Shown here: piece by piece, positions 7,600-17,059 of the stretch
Layout: every line of letters starts with the position of its first letter
Position numbering within the stretch: the first letter of the stretch is position 1
Origin: Bizionia argentinensis JUB59
Lineage (GTDB): Bacteria > Bacteroidota > Bacteroidia > Flavobacteriales > Flavobacteriaceae
Length of the DNA: 61,999 nt
NCBI RefSeq assembly: GCF_000224335.1
Contig: NZ_AFXZ01000051.1
Coordinates: forward strand, 1 to 61,999
Direction: 5' to 3'
Made by a program: the position numbers and the translations under genes
The notes under the pieces: generated by a model
Databases searched by the model: none
What the model saw: only the letters and a program-made list of their open reading frames with translations
Told to the model about the DNA's origin: nothing

Positions 7600-7717
7600 T
7601 AAAATACATGTGGCAATACCTTATATAATTAATTTCCTAGTTATAGTCTACTTACGAAAATACTCACGGATTTTCTATTCAGTTTTTATTTGCTAACTTT
7701 CGTACTTACCCACACAG
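7600..7717. repeat. Cassette-flanking repeat, copy D
   Basis: Opens with tggcaataccttatataatt and continues with tagtctacttacgaaaatac, tcacggattttct and atttgctaact. It aligns base for base in order with copy B (tggcaacaccgtatataatt, cgcctacttacgaaagtcct, cgcggactttct, atttactaaat), with scattered substitutions. The internal hairpin is weakened by mutations. This marks the right end of the cassette-like region. Confidence 0.6.
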
Positions 7718-8102
7718 CTAATCATGCTCAAGATGTCTCTTTCTGATTTTTCTTTCGATGATTTTAACAATTTGTTCTTCAGGTATGCACTCTGCTATGT
7801 TTCTGTTGACCATTTGTTCAGAATATGAAGTTGTTTCAGATTTTGATTTTTCAATAATTTTCACAAAAACATCTTTGTTTAGATTTGTTTCTGGATGAAA
7901 CACAATGCCATTTACAAATCTATTTTCTTGTGTGGAATTATATATTTCCAATTCCTTCTTGTCATTTTTAATCGCTTCTTCAAGTTCTTCTTTTAGCTCA
8001 TTTTCAGAGTAGTTGTAGTGTTGGTATTCACCCTTAATTGTTTCATTTAAGCTCAATTGAATCTTCTATCGGCTCAACATCATCTAGAAAATAGACTTTC
8101 AC
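7718..8102 (-). pseudogene. Unrecognised gene, apparently frameshifted near its start
   Basis: From 8056 down to 7718 runs a charged, lysine/glutamate-rich reading frame of 112 residues (for example NRFVNGIVFHPETN, QIVKIIERKIRKRH), but it has only a TTG start. Just upstream, another frame from a GTG at 8102 encodes VKVYFLDDVEPIEDSIELK and then stops. Joining the two frames by one base gives a continuous protein beginning VKVYFLDDVEPIEDSIELN, which looks more natural. I do not recognise the family. It could equally be a short intact gene with a TTG start. Confidence 0.4.
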
Positions 8103-8413
8103 CCCCCTTTTTTCAACTGAAATATAACGAGTTTATCTTTGCACTAATATTGGTATAGATATCCCCCTATTTTTTTTGCGGACGTAATTTCAAAGTTATA
8201 TATTTATTGGGAGTAAAGCGTTCCTGCTTATTTCCGATGGATGAAGTAAAATGGAAATCATAATTTTTGATCTTACGATTTATATACTGACCTACATCAT
8301 TTCACAAAGTTATATAATAGATTAATTTTGCAGCTCAATCATATTAAGAGATAAGTATAAATTTTAGCTTATTGCATTTAATAAAGAATAATAGTACACT
8401 AATACAAATTAAA
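8103..8413 (+). promoter_or_regulatory. Intergenic region with export-operon promoter
   Basis: About 310 non-coding bases. Two TAnnTTTG-type boxes face right: TATCTTTG at 8134-8141 and TAATTTTG at 8323-8330. The second is ~90 bases before the likely TolC start and is the better candidate for the operon promoter. No terminator, RNA gene or repeat is seen here. Confidence 0.4.
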
Positions 8414-9793
8414 ATGAGCGTTAAATTATCAAGAACGAGTATCATTATTAGAGCGTTGGCGTGGTTTATACCATTTATGTCTTTAGCGCAACAACCTGAC
8501 CCTGTTTTAAAAGAACTTATAAATAAAGCTTTAGAAAAAAGTCATAGCCTTAATATTAATAATTTAAGTTCAGAACAAGTGCGAAAAGATCAACAATTAG
8601 CTAAAGCTGTTTTTATACCTAAAGTTACCTTTAGTGGAAGTTTCACTAGACTGGACGACGATATCACTTTTGATGAAAACACCCAAAATCTACTCATAGG
8701 AGCTCAACAACTTCTTATCAAAGAAGCTATTGGTCTTCCTTTTAATAGCCCTTTCCCATCAAATATTCCTTTAACTGAAGTACCTAATTTACAAGACAAA
8801 AATATTTTGAGATCTGCTGTCGATTTAGATTGGATTCTTTTTAGTGGTTTTGAAGCTCGTAATGCCATTAAAGCCAGTAAACATAAAGAGGCATCACTCA
8901 ATTATTTGGGCATTGCTGAAAGAGATAAAATTGCTTTAAAAATTATTGAGACTTATGATAAGCTAGCTTTAGTACATGCCTCAAAAAAAGTGCTTAACAC
9001 AACCGATAAATACTTGAAAGAGCAAGAAAATTACGTGAAAAAAGCTATTGAAAATGGTTTAGCAACACCTATCAGTCGTAAAAAAATTGAACTTGCACAA
9101 CAACAGTTAGCGTCCAAAGAACTAGAGTTCAACCAAAATATCACTTTGCTAATTGAAGTATTGCATCAACTTACAGATGAGAGCAGAAAAGATTTAGCGC
9201 TACTTAATCCGCAATTGCAATCTTTTTCAAACATAACGGATTCTGTTGAAAAACGTAATGAAATAAAAGCTTTAGAAGAAGCCGAGCAAGCAACAATATA
9301 TTTATCTAAAATGGAAAAAAGCAGCTTTATTCCAAAGATTGCTTTAAAAGGGCATTACGAATTTATAGAAGACGACCTGTCCTTATTAGACCCAAAATGG
9401 TTTATAGGAGTTGGCATTAGATGGAATGTGTTTGATGGATTTGAGTCGAAATTAAAAAGTGAAAAATCAATTCTTGAAAGTCAAAAGTATAGAGCGCAGA
9501 TAGAAGAGGCCGAAGAAATGATTGCGCTGAGTATAGTTAAAGCACAGTTAGAATATGAATCCTCACTTCAAAACACCAAAATGATTGAAAAGGAAATTGA
9601 TTTAGCAAGCGCTACCTATACGATGGTTAATAAGCAATATAAAAATAATCTGGCTGCTATAAATGACGTCCTGGACGCACTAACCGATTTAGAAAAAGCC
9701 AATTTTAAATTACAGCAATCTTATTTCAATCAACGCAGTGCTCTTACAGCAATGCTTCATGCAAAAGGAGTACTTAAATCTTTTTACAATTAA
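8414..9793 (+). CDS. TolC-family outer-membrane efflux protein
   Basis: An outer-membrane channel of the TolC type, ~459 residues from the chosen ATG. That start gives a proper signal peptide, MSVKLSRTSIIIRALAWFIP then FMSLAQQ; a TTG 42 bases upstream would add a useless leader. The sequence has the duplicated long coiled-coil architecture of TolC (two alpha-hairpin blocks around residues 150-260 and 350-450), with the family-typical ending NAINDVLDALTDLEKANFKL-like near the C-terminus. The fusion protein gene starts 13 bases downstream, so the two form an envelope-spanning exporter. Confidence 0.9.
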   Translation: MSVKLSRTSIIIRALAWFIPFMSLAQQPDPVLKELINKALEKSHSLNINNLSSEQVRKDQQLAKAVFIPKVTFSGSFTRLDDDITFDENTQNLLIGAQQLLIKEAIGLPFNSPFPSNIPLTEVPNLQDKNILRSAVDLDWILFSGFEARNAIKASKHKEASLNYLGIAERDKIALKIIETYDKLALVHASKKVLNTTDKYLKEQENYVKKAIENGLATPISRKKIELAQQQLASKELEFNQNITLLIEVLHQLTDESRKDLALLNPQLQSFSNITDSVEKRNEIKALEEAEQATIYLSKMEKSSFIPKIALKGHYEFIEDDLSLLDPKWFIGVGIRWNVFDGFESKLKSEKSILESQKYRAQIEEAEEMIALSIVKAQLEYESSLQNTKMIEKEIDLASATYTMVNKQYKNNLAAINDVLDALTDLEKANFKLQQSYFNQRSALTAMLHAKGVLKSFYN

Positions 9794-9806
9794 TACCTAA
9801 GAAACA

Positions 9807-10769
9807 ATGAATACTATAAAAACTATATTTTTCGGAGCCATAGCAATATTAGCTTTACATTCTTGTGGAAATAAGGAGGAAATCACCTCTTACAGAGGAA
9901 AGGTGAAATTTGAAACCATAGCTATAAGCAATAAAGTGCCTGGCAGAATTAGTAAAATGTACATTCAAGAAGGTCAGGTAGTAAAAAAAGGAGACACACT
10001 TGCCTTGATTGATATTCCCGAAGTTAGTGCAAAAATGGCACAAGCCGATGGTGCAATTAGAGCAGCGCAAGGCCAATTAGATATGGCTTATAATGGCGCT
10101 ACAAATGACCAGTTAGGTCAAATAGATGGTAAATTAAATGCAGGTAAGGCTCAATTAAATTTTGCTAACGAATCTTTTAAAAGAATGCAGGCTATGTATC
10201 AAGATTCTTTAATAACAAAGCAACAATTTGATGAGGTTAAAATGAATGTAGAAATGGCACAAGCTCAAGTAGAAGCACTTGAAGCAGTGAAAAATGAAGC
10301 TAAGAATAGTGCCAGAATAGAGCAAGTTAATCAAGCCAAAGGACAATTAGACCGAGCTATAGGAGCTAAAGATGAAGTACGAAGTGCTGCAAACGAAAAA
10401 TACGTGATTGCTCCTGCAGATATGACAGTAGAAACCATTAGCCTTAAAGAAGGTGAATTACTCTCACCTGGTTATACCCTCTTCAATGGGTATAAACAAA
10501 ATAGTGTGTATTTCCGTTTTACGGTACCAGAATCTAAGGTGTATAATTTTAAAGTAGGAGACCCATTACGACTTATAAATCCTTATACTAAAGAAGAACT
10601 TGACGCAAAAATTGTAGCTATAAAGCAACTGGCACAGTACGCAGATATTACAAGCACAGCACCTTTATACCAGCTGTCTGAAACTATTTTTGAGCTCAAA
10701 GTAGTGCCTGTAAAAGTAGATCCTTCACAGACTTTTTATGCAAATGCCACCATATTAATTAAGGAATAA
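9807..10769 (+). CDS. HlyD-family membrane fusion lipoprotein
   Basis: A 320-residue periplasmic adaptor. A lipoprotein signal (AILALHSCGN, Cys20) anchors it to a membrane. The barrel-lipoyl half-motif PGRISKMYIQEGQVVKKGDTLALID (residues ~48-72) is followed by a long alanine/glutamine-rich coiled-coil hairpin (75-190), then a second lipoyl half and beta barrel (EKYVIAPADMTVETISLKEGELLSPG). It lies between the TolC gene and an ABC-2 permease with gaps of 13 and 33 bp, a co-transcribed unit of the YhiI/YbhG type. Confidence 0.9.
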   Translation: MNTIKTIFFGAIAILALHSCGNKEEITSYRGKVKFETIAISNKVPGRISKMYIQEGQVVKKGDTLALIDIPEVSAKMAQADGAIRAAQGQLDMAYNGATNDQLGQIDGKLNAGKAQLNFANESFKRMQAMYQDSLITKQQFDEVKMNVEMAQAQVEALEAVKNEAKNSARIEQVNQAKGQLDRAIGAKDEVRSAANEKYVIAPADMTVETISLKEGELLSPGYTLFNGYKQNSVYFRFTVPESKVYNFKVGDPLRLINPYTKEELDAKIVAIKQLAQYADITSTAPLYQLSETIFELKVVPVKVDPSQTFYANATILIKE

Positions 10770-10802
10770 CTGAAAAGCATTAATCAGACTAAAACGAACC
10801 AA

Positions 10803-11981
10803 ATGAAAAAGTTTTTAAGATTACTACGAGTAGAATTTAAGCGGATATTCTCTAATTCTGTGCTACTCGCTATCTTTTTTGGAGCGCCTATTCTCTATGG
10901 CGTGTTATTTGGTAATGTTTATAAACAAGGAAAGGTGGTGGACTTACCCATAATTATTGTAGATCAGGATAATAGTCCAACAACAGACAAAATTATAGAT
11001 GCCTTTGACGATAACGAAACATTGTTAGTTAAAGACCTACGGTTCACTACTGGAAACATTATGGCAGAAATGCCTATAGAACAATACGCAGCAGTGATTA
11101 CTTTTCCTACCAATTTTGAAGCAGACATCTTTCAGAAAAGACATCCCGAAATACGAGTGGATCTGAATATGGCTAACATATTAAATGCTAACACCGCAAG
11201 TTTAAATATCCAGTCGGTTTTGATGACCCTAAATGCAGGAATGGAAATAGAAGGACTTAAAAAACAAGGCATGCATCCAGACCAAGCGTTAGCCTCATTT
11301 GAGAGTTTTAAAATTAATTTTAATAAGCTCTATAATTCTACAGGAAACTATGTAACGTTTATGCTTCCTGGAATACTTGCTGCTATTATGCAGCAAATAA
11401 TATTTCTGGCTATGGCATTGGTTTTTGCTAGAGATTTTGAAGATGGCTACTTTAGTATATTAATAAAAGAAAGCAACTGGTCGTTGTATCATATCCTATT
11501 AAAATCTACACCGTTTTTACTAATGATTCCTATTATGTGGGCTATCGTTAGCTTTTTTGTACCTTATTTTAAAATCGAAATTGCAGTTTTCAATTTCCCT
11601 ATGTTCGTTCTCACTACTTTATTAACTTTGGCGTCTATGTGTATAGGTATGTTATTTTCGATTGCGATTCCTAATCAATTAAAAGCCACAGAACTCTTAA
11701 TGGTTATTTCCACACCTGCTTTTATATTGAGTGGTTTTACGTGGCCAACGCTGGCGATACCAGATTTCATTACAAACATTGCGCAGTATATACCAGTTAC
11801 CCAATACTTGGTTGGCTTTAGAAAAATAGCATTTTATGGAGGAGACATTGCATCCATTATGCCAGAAATTTATATGCTACTACTTATAATTTTCGTTTCA
11901 TTTTTAGGGATGGTTTCACTGCTTCAGTTTAAGATATATTCTGTTAGCAAAAAACAAAAAGCTTTGGTGCAAGTAGATTAA
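10803..11981 (+). CDS. ABC-2 type transporter permease
   Basis: A 392-residue inner-membrane protein: one TM near residues 20-38, a periplasmic domain (40-185), then five C-terminal TMs. It shows the ABC2_membrane_3 (YhhJ-like) pattern, including LPGILAAIMQQIIFLAMALVFARDFEDG and ILSGFTWPTLAIPDFI. Together with the upstream TolC and HlyD proteins it should export a small molecule. No ATP-binding subunit and no second permease are encoded nearby, so an ATPase must come from elsewhere if one is needed. Confidence 0.88.
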   Translation: MKKFLRLLRVEFKRIFSNSVLLAIFFGAPILYGVLFGNVYKQGKVVDLPIIIVDQDNSPTTDKIIDAFDDNETLLVKDLRFTTGNIMAEMPIEQYAAVITFPTNFEADIFQKRHPEIRVDLNMANILNANTASLNIQSVLMTLNAGMEIEGLKKQGMHPDQALASFESFKINFNKLYNSTGNYVTFMLPGILAAIMQQIIFLAMALVFARDFEDGYFSILIKESNWSLYHILLKSTPFLLMIPIMWAIVSFFVPYFKIEIAVFNFPMFVLTTLLTLASMCIGMLFSIAIPNQLKATELLMVISTPAFILSGFTWPTLAIPDFITNIAQYIPVTQYLVGFRKIAFYGGDIASIMPEIYMLLLIIFVSFLGMVSLLQFKIYSVSKKQKALVQVD

Positions 11982-12082
11982 TAATTAACTATTTCCGAAG
12001 AAAATTAAAGCCTATTACTGAAATATTCTTTTATTTTGAATATTAATCGTTCAAATAATCGCTTATAAATAATGAAAAATTA

Positions 12083-14407
12083 ATGTCTAATAAACTCATA
12101 AACCTCTTTCTGATATTTTTTTGTATCTCATTTATGCAATCAACTTTTGCACAAGATAAAAAACCAAAAGTAGCACTGGTCTTAAGTGGTGGTGGTGCAA
12201 AAGGTGTTGCCCATATTCGTACACTTCAATTATTAGATTCTTTACATATTGTGCCAGATTTAATTGTTGGCAACAGTATGGGAAGTATTGTTGGTGGACT
12301 TTATGCTATGGGTTATTCCGGTGATAGTATTGCCAATCTTACAAAAAATGCCAATTGGGAGAAATTATTGGGAGGACGAGTTTCGCTTAATAAAGTTGGT
12401 GCAGAAGAAAAAAATGAGTATGATAAATACTTAATTGAATTAGATTTTAAGAAAGGAAATATTAGTACAGGTGCTTACCTTCTTAATGATCAAAAATTGA
12501 GAGAATTTATTGCTTTACTTGCAATCCCAGTTTACGGAATTAATCATTTTGATGATTTGCCAATACCCTTTAGAGCAGTTACTACAGATATATTAAATGG
12601 TAAAGAAATAATTTTAGACCGAGGTTCTCTTGCTACTGCAATGCGAGCTAGTATGTCTATTCCTGGTGTTTTTTCACCAGTTCGTTATAAAAACACGCTC
12701 TTGGTAGATGGCGGATTGCTGAATAATTTCCCTGTTGATGTTGCTGAAAATTGGGGAGCAGACTTTATAATTGGAAGTGATGTAGGCGACAACCCAAAAA
12801 CTATTGAAAGTTTAAATAGTATAAGTTCTTTACTTTTTCAAGGAAGTATGATGAATAGTAATAAAAAACGACCAGCAAACCGACTGCTTTGTGATATACT
12901 TATTGATCATGCGCCATACTTAACATATTCCACTTCCGATTTTTTTAATGCAAGTGAAATATATGAAGAAGGAAAAATAGCTGCCAATCAACAAATTGAT
13001 GCATTGGTTAATTTATCACTAAGGCTGAAAAAATTTGAACAAAGAAAACATGAACTACCTCCTACACAAACCGAATTCGTATTCAACAGTATTGAATATC
13101 AAGATATTAGCAAATCAAACCTAGCGCTTGTAAAAGCAAGAACTTCAATGAAAGCTAATGTAACATATACTACAAAAGAAATTGAAGAAGGTTTAGGTAG
13201 AGCTATGGGAACAACAATTTTTAAGGATATTGATTTTGCACCTAATAGAAATAATGGAAATTTTGGACTCATTTTAAAAGGCGTCGAAAAATCAAAGCAT
13301 CAGGTTAAAGGATCATTGCATTTTGATGGCTATCGAGGAGCTGGACTTATAGTAAATTATACAGGTAGAAATATTCTTGCAGATGCATCACGATTACTTG
13401 TGACTTTAGATATTGCCGAACAACCAAAAGCAAGATTACAATATCAGAAAAATTTTGGTGGAGATCGAGATTGGTGGTGGAAAACAGAAGGTTTAGGCCA
13501 ACTACTTCAGCAAGAATTATTTATTGAAGGAAAAAATGTAGATGAGGCTAGATTCTCTTATTTTGAATTTGACAATCAAATTAATAGAAATATAAGCTCT
13601 TTAAAAAGTTATGCTGGTTTAGGTCTAAAATATGAAACCACCAAATTAAAGCCCAAAATAGACCCGAACATTAATAACAATATTTTAAGTTTAGAACAGT
13701 ATAATTTTACAATTTACGAGTTATATGCTCAGTTTAAATACAGTAGTTTAAACGGTGTGCTATATCCTACTAGTGGCACTCAAATACAAGCAATGCTTTC
13801 AAGGTCTATTTATAATAATATTCGAACTTCCTACATAGATCCTAATATTAATAATATTGATGCTTTTGCAAATAATTATACTAAATTAAGTCTGGGCTTG
13901 GAAGAAAGAATTTTGTTTACACCAAATTCAACTGGAATTATAAGTTTGAATTCTGGTTTTATGTTTGGAGATAATAGTAAAGATAATGACTATCTTTTTT
14001 CTACGCTTGGTTATGGTGCAAAATATTTTTTAGGAGGAAATATTATAGATCCAAGGAATGATAATTATACATTTTCAGGTTTAACTGAAAGTGCATTAGC
14101 GGTAAGTCAATTTATAAAAGTTGGTCTTGGTGTACAATTAAAAACTATCCGTAATTTATACCTTATACCTCATTTAGACTTGGCGTCTGTAGGTTATGGA
14201 AACTTTAATGATTATCTACCCAAAGCCTTTTCGCCAAAAGATGAATGGAGAAATTACGAAGATCCAAGTTTTTTAGCTTCTGTTGGAACAACGGTTTCAT
14301 ACAAATCTCTACTTGGACCTATTAATTTTGACGTATCGTGGGTTAATAATACTAATGATGTTCGTTTTTTTATAGGAATTGGCTTTCCTTTAAATCGGTC
14401 CAATTAA
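12083..14407 (+). CDS. Patatin-like phospholipase with C-terminal outer-membrane barrel
   Basis: A 774-residue protein. Signal peptide 1-23. The patatin domain (30-310) has the oxyanion loop SGGGAKG (35-41), nucleophile Ser65 in VGNSMGS and Asp209 in VDGG, so the dyad is intact. A POTRA-like stretch (~330-410) follows, then a beta barrel of the BamA/surface-antigen type to the C-terminus, ending VRFFIGIGFPLNRSN. This is the PlpD-like (type Vd) domain order common in Bacteroidota, where the lipase may stay surface bound. The gap of 101 bases from the permease gene suggests it may be transcribed separately. Confidence 0.9.
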   Translation: MSNKLINLFLIFFCISFMQSTFAQDKKPKVALVLSGGGAKGVAHIRTLQLLDSLHIVPDLIVGNSMGSIVGGLYAMGYSGDSIANLTKNANWEKLLGGRVSLNKVGAEEKNEYDKYLIELDFKKGNISTGAYLLNDQKLREFIALLAIPVYGINHFDDLPIPFRAVTTDILNGKEIILDRGSLATAMRASMSIPGVFSPVRYKNTLLVDGGLLNNFPVDVAENWGADFIIGSDVGDNPKTIESLNSISSLLFQGSMMNSNKKRPANRLLCDILIDHAPYLTYSTSDFFNASEIYEEGKIAANQQIDALVNLSLRLKKFEQRKHELPPTQTEFVFNSIEYQDISKSNLALVKARTSMKANVTYTTKEIEEGLGRAMGTTIFKDIDFAPNRNNGNFGLILKGVEKSKHQVKGSLHFDGYRGAGLIVNYTGRNILADASRLLVTLDIAEQPKARLQYQKNFGGDRDWWWKTEGLGQLLQQELFIEGKNVDEARFSYFEFDNQINRNISSLKSYAGLGLKYETTKLKPKIDPNINNNILSLEQYNFTIYELYAQFKYSSLNGVLYPTSGTQIQAMLSRSIYNNIRTSYIDPNINNIDAFANNYTKLSLGLEERILFTPNSTGIISLNSGFMFGDNSKDNDYLFSTLGYGAKYFLGGNIIDPRNDNYTFSGLTESALAVSQFIKVGLGVQLKTIRNLYLIPHLDLASVGYGNFNDYLPKAFSPKDEWRNYEDPSFLASVGTTVSYKSLLGPINFDVSWVNNTNDVRFFIGIGFPLNRSN

Positions 14408-14443
14408 TAAAGTAATAAATTATTTTAGAATCAAAAACTAATA

Positions 14444-14478
14444 AAAAAGACTGCTTTCAATTCGAAAACAGTCTTTTT
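14444..14478. terminator. Bidirectional rho-independent terminator
   Basis: Inverted repeat aaaaagactg / cagtcttttt with a 15-base loop, flanked by A and T runs. It lies between the convergent patatin and MFS genes, so it can serve both. Confidence 0.8.
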
Positions 14479-14506
14479 CATTAAAAGGCGATAGTTATTC
14501 CAAGCA

Positions 14507-15679
14507 TTAACTCAATGTCTTTTTCGAGAGAAAGGCGATGAACATTCCTGGAATTGATAAAGCTATTGCAAAGTACACAAGGCTCATTGGCGAATATATT
14601 CCGAGTAACAATCCCGCTACTGAAGATGCAATCATTATGGATAAATTAAATACTGAAGACTGAACCGAAGTAGCCACATCTTTTGCAGTTTCTACTTGGC
14701 GACTCACGCCAGCCTGTAACAGGGTTACTAATGGTCCAAATGAAAGTCCCCATAAAAAGAAGGCAAAGTGTCCTATCCCTTTTGTTCCACCGTACATTAG
14801 AAAAATAACCATAGAGATAATTAGTAGGGCAAACATTAATATGGTTAACAATCTTAAATATTTATCAGTAAATTTTATGGCTAACAATACCGAAATTAAA
14901 GATCCTATTCCAAAAAACAATAAGGCACTTTCTACACCTCCTGCCAACTGGATTTCATCAACAAGACTTGTGATATATACATAAACGCCATAATGAGCAA
15001 CCACGCCAAGTAGTGTAAGCAATAAAATAAGTAAAACTGCTGGTATTTTTAATAGTGCAAGAGGTGAAGAACCTTTAGTCAGTTTTTCTCCTGGTGCAGA
15101 AGGCAAAGCAAAGAAACTAACTAAGGCGATAACAAAAATAAAAGCACCTAAACCAATAAATTCTATTCTCCAGCCATAATCATTACCAATGGAAGTCATT
15201 ATAGGCATTCCGATACTAATTCCCAATGTGGTTCCAGCCATAATTACTGCAATGGCTTTTCCGTGATCCTTTTCATCTACCAATCGCATACCATAAGCGG
15301 CAATCATTGGCCACATAACACCAGCACAAATACCACCAATAACCCTTAACGCAATTATTGCAGTATAGTCGTGAACTAGTCCTGCAATGATATTAGAAAT
15401 AGCAAATCCACCTAGCAAAATCAACAATAAATATTTTCGGTTATATTGCATCGTCATTGATATAAGTGGGATTGCAAAAATAGCAGAAGCAATCGCATAG
15501 TAACCTACCAAATTACCAGTTTGCACTTCGCTAATATTCAAATCGGCCATCACTAATGGGAGTACACCCGAAGGCATTAACTCAGATAGTATTCCGACAA
15601 AGGTTACGGACGACATTAATATCATTATCAGCCACGGAAAAGCGCTTTTTGCTTGAGCCGTAATTTGTTGTTTAGTCAT
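14507..15679 (-). CDS. MFS transporter
   Basis: A 12-TM major facilitator protein (~390 residues) of the sugar-efflux/AraJ-like group. The TM2-TM3 region has NLVGYYAIASAIFAIPLI, and the motif after TM3 reads RVIGGICAGVMWPMIAAYG. The start at 15679 (MTKQQITAQAKSAFPWLI) places the first TM normally; an upstream ATG at 15712 would add 11 residues with no function visible. It is the last gene of a minus-strand group with an old-yellow-enzyme homologue and an amidohydrolase, so it may export or import a compound handled by them. Substrate unknown. Confidence 0.85.
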   Translation of the reverse strand: MTKQQITAQAKSAFPWLIMILMSSVTFVGILSELMPSGVLPLVMADLNISEVQTGNLVGYYAIASAIFAIPLISMTMQYNRKYLLLILLGGFAISNIIAGLVHDYTAIIALRVIGGICAGVMWPMIAAYGMRLVDEKDHGKAIAVIMAGTTLGISIGMPIMTSIGNDYGWRIEFIGLGAFIFVIALVSFFALPSAPGEKLTKGSSPLALLKIPAVLLILLLTLLGVVAHYGVYVYITSLVDEIQLAGGVESALLFFGIGSLISVLLAIKFTDKYLRLLTILMFALLIISMVIFLMYGGTKGIGHFAFFLWGLSFGPLVTLLQAGVSRQVETAKDVATSVQSSVFNLSIMIASSVAGLLLGIYSPMSLVYFAIALSIPGMFIAFLSKKTLS

Positions 15680-15783
15680 GTTTTTATTATTTAAATGCAT
15701 TAAAATTGCCAACCCTCTTAATGTTTTATTTTAATAATTTTAGAGGCATCGGCAAGATTTTTTTAATTTCAATATTACTTATT

Positions 15784-17004
15784 TTATAAGACAGATTTAG
15801 ATGAGGTTGCATACTCTTTTGTAAATACACAATTGGTTGTTGTATAAACGGTAAACATGCATTTGTTACAGTGAATACATCTTCCCTCCGTTTGTGATTC
15901 ATCCTTTAGTTTATTTATTAAATCCGGTTCGCGTAATAAAGCTCTTCCCATTGCTACAAAAGAAAAGCCGCTCTCCATAGCCTTTTTTATATGTTGATAG
16001 TCATTAATACCACCGAGTAAAATTAACTGAGCATTTTTCACAATAGGTTGAAATTGTCTGGCTGACTTTAACATGTATAGATCTTCGTATGGATACTCAC
16101 CCAGCATTTTTTTTCCGAATAGCTTTACGCCTAACTTGAAGATTCCTTTTTGAGTTGCTGCCATACCATCAATATCCGTGTCTCCACGGAAAAGGTACAT
16201 TTGATTATACACGGATGAACCCATCGTTAATTCAAAAGCATCAACAGTGCCCGTCTCATCAAGAATTTTTACAGTTTCTGTTGACTCATCAAGCCAGATG
16301 GAACCTTTAATACCATCATCCATTGATATTTTAACAATAATTGCAACGCGATCTTTAATGCGTTCTTTTACGGCAAGAAGAATTTCCTTTGCAAATCGGG
16401 TTCGGTTTTCAATAGATCCTCCATACTCATCTTTTCGCTTGTTAATCCATGGACTAAAAAATGCAGAGACAATATATAAATGACCAAAGTGCAGTTCTAT
16501 AGCATCAAATCCAGCATCGGCGGCCACCTCAGCGGAATCAGCAAATTGCTGAATAAGTTTCGAAATTTCTTCTTTCTTAATTTCTCGACAAAATTGAAAA
16601 CTTGTCGGATTCAGAAAACGAGAAGGTGCTATAGGTCGCACACCTGTGATATTCTTGTGTGCAACTGGGCCTGCATGACCAAGCTGTGCAGAAACTAATC
16701 CCCCAGCATCATGCATGGCCTGAGTAAATTTCTTAAGACCTAGAAGGTTTTCACGAATCATTAATATTTCTCCAGGGGCCGCAAAACCTTCAGGAGATAT
16801 GGCGCAATACGCTAAAGTGGTCATGCCGGTTCCTCCTTCGATAAAACCACGATGAAAATCAATGAGAGCTTGTGTTACTTTTCCTTCAGGGCTTCTACCT
16901 TCACTTGTTGCTGCCTTTATGATCCGATTTGGTAATGTTATAGGTCCAAGTTTTACAGGTGAGAAAACATCTGGAACTTCTTTTGATTGTGATAAATTAT
17001 TCAT
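15784..17004 (-). CDS. NADH:flavin oxidoreductase (old yellow enzyme family)
   Basis: A 406-residue FMN-dependent TIM barrel. Visible family elements: FSPVKLGPITLPNRIIKAAT at the N-terminus, AQLGHAGP, ADAGFDAIELHFGHLYIVSAFFSPW-type central motif with the expected histidine pair partly replaced by LHFGH, and NRTRFAKEI. The C-terminus has CIHCNKCMFTVYTTTNC, a cysteine-rich tail resembling an iron-sulfur or zinc ligand set but without the long C-terminal domain of 2,4-dienoyl-CoA reductases. It probably reduces an activated alkene or xenobiotic. It lies 55 bases downstream of the amidohydrolase gene and likely shares its stress promoter. Confidence 0.88.
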   Translation of the reverse strand: MNNLSQSKEVPDVFSPVKLGPITLPNRIIKAATSEGRSPEGKVTQALIDFHRGFIEGGTGMTTLAYCAISPEGFAAPGEILMIRENLLGLKKFTQAMHDAGGLVSAQLGHAGPVAHKNITGVRPIAPSRFLNPTSFQFCREIKKEEISKLIQQFADSAEVAADAGFDAIELHFGHLYIVSAFFSPWINKRKDEYGGSIENRTRFAKEILLAVKERIKDRVAIIVKISMDDGIKGSIWLDESTETVKILDETGTVDAFELTMGSSVYNQMYLFRGDTDIDGMAATQKGIFKLGVKLFGKKMLGEYPYEDLYMLKSARQFQPIVKNAQLILLGGINDYQHIKKAMESGFSFVAMGRALLREPDLINKLKDESQTEGRCIHCNKCMFTVYTTTNCVFTKEYATSSKSVL

Positions 17005-17059
17005 ATAAAATTTTTAAGTTAATTTCTGAGCATAAATACAGCTTTAGAAACAATACATT

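Noticed and set aside
520-7717. Calling the array a true integron
   Set aside because: No tyrosine integrase is present and the repeat edges do not show a clean GTTRRRY/RYYYAAC pair at each copy, so only attC-like is justified.
8372-8413. TTG at 8372 as the start of the TolC-like gene
   Set aside because: It would place 14 polar residues before a normal signal peptide; the ATG at 8414 gives a standard one.
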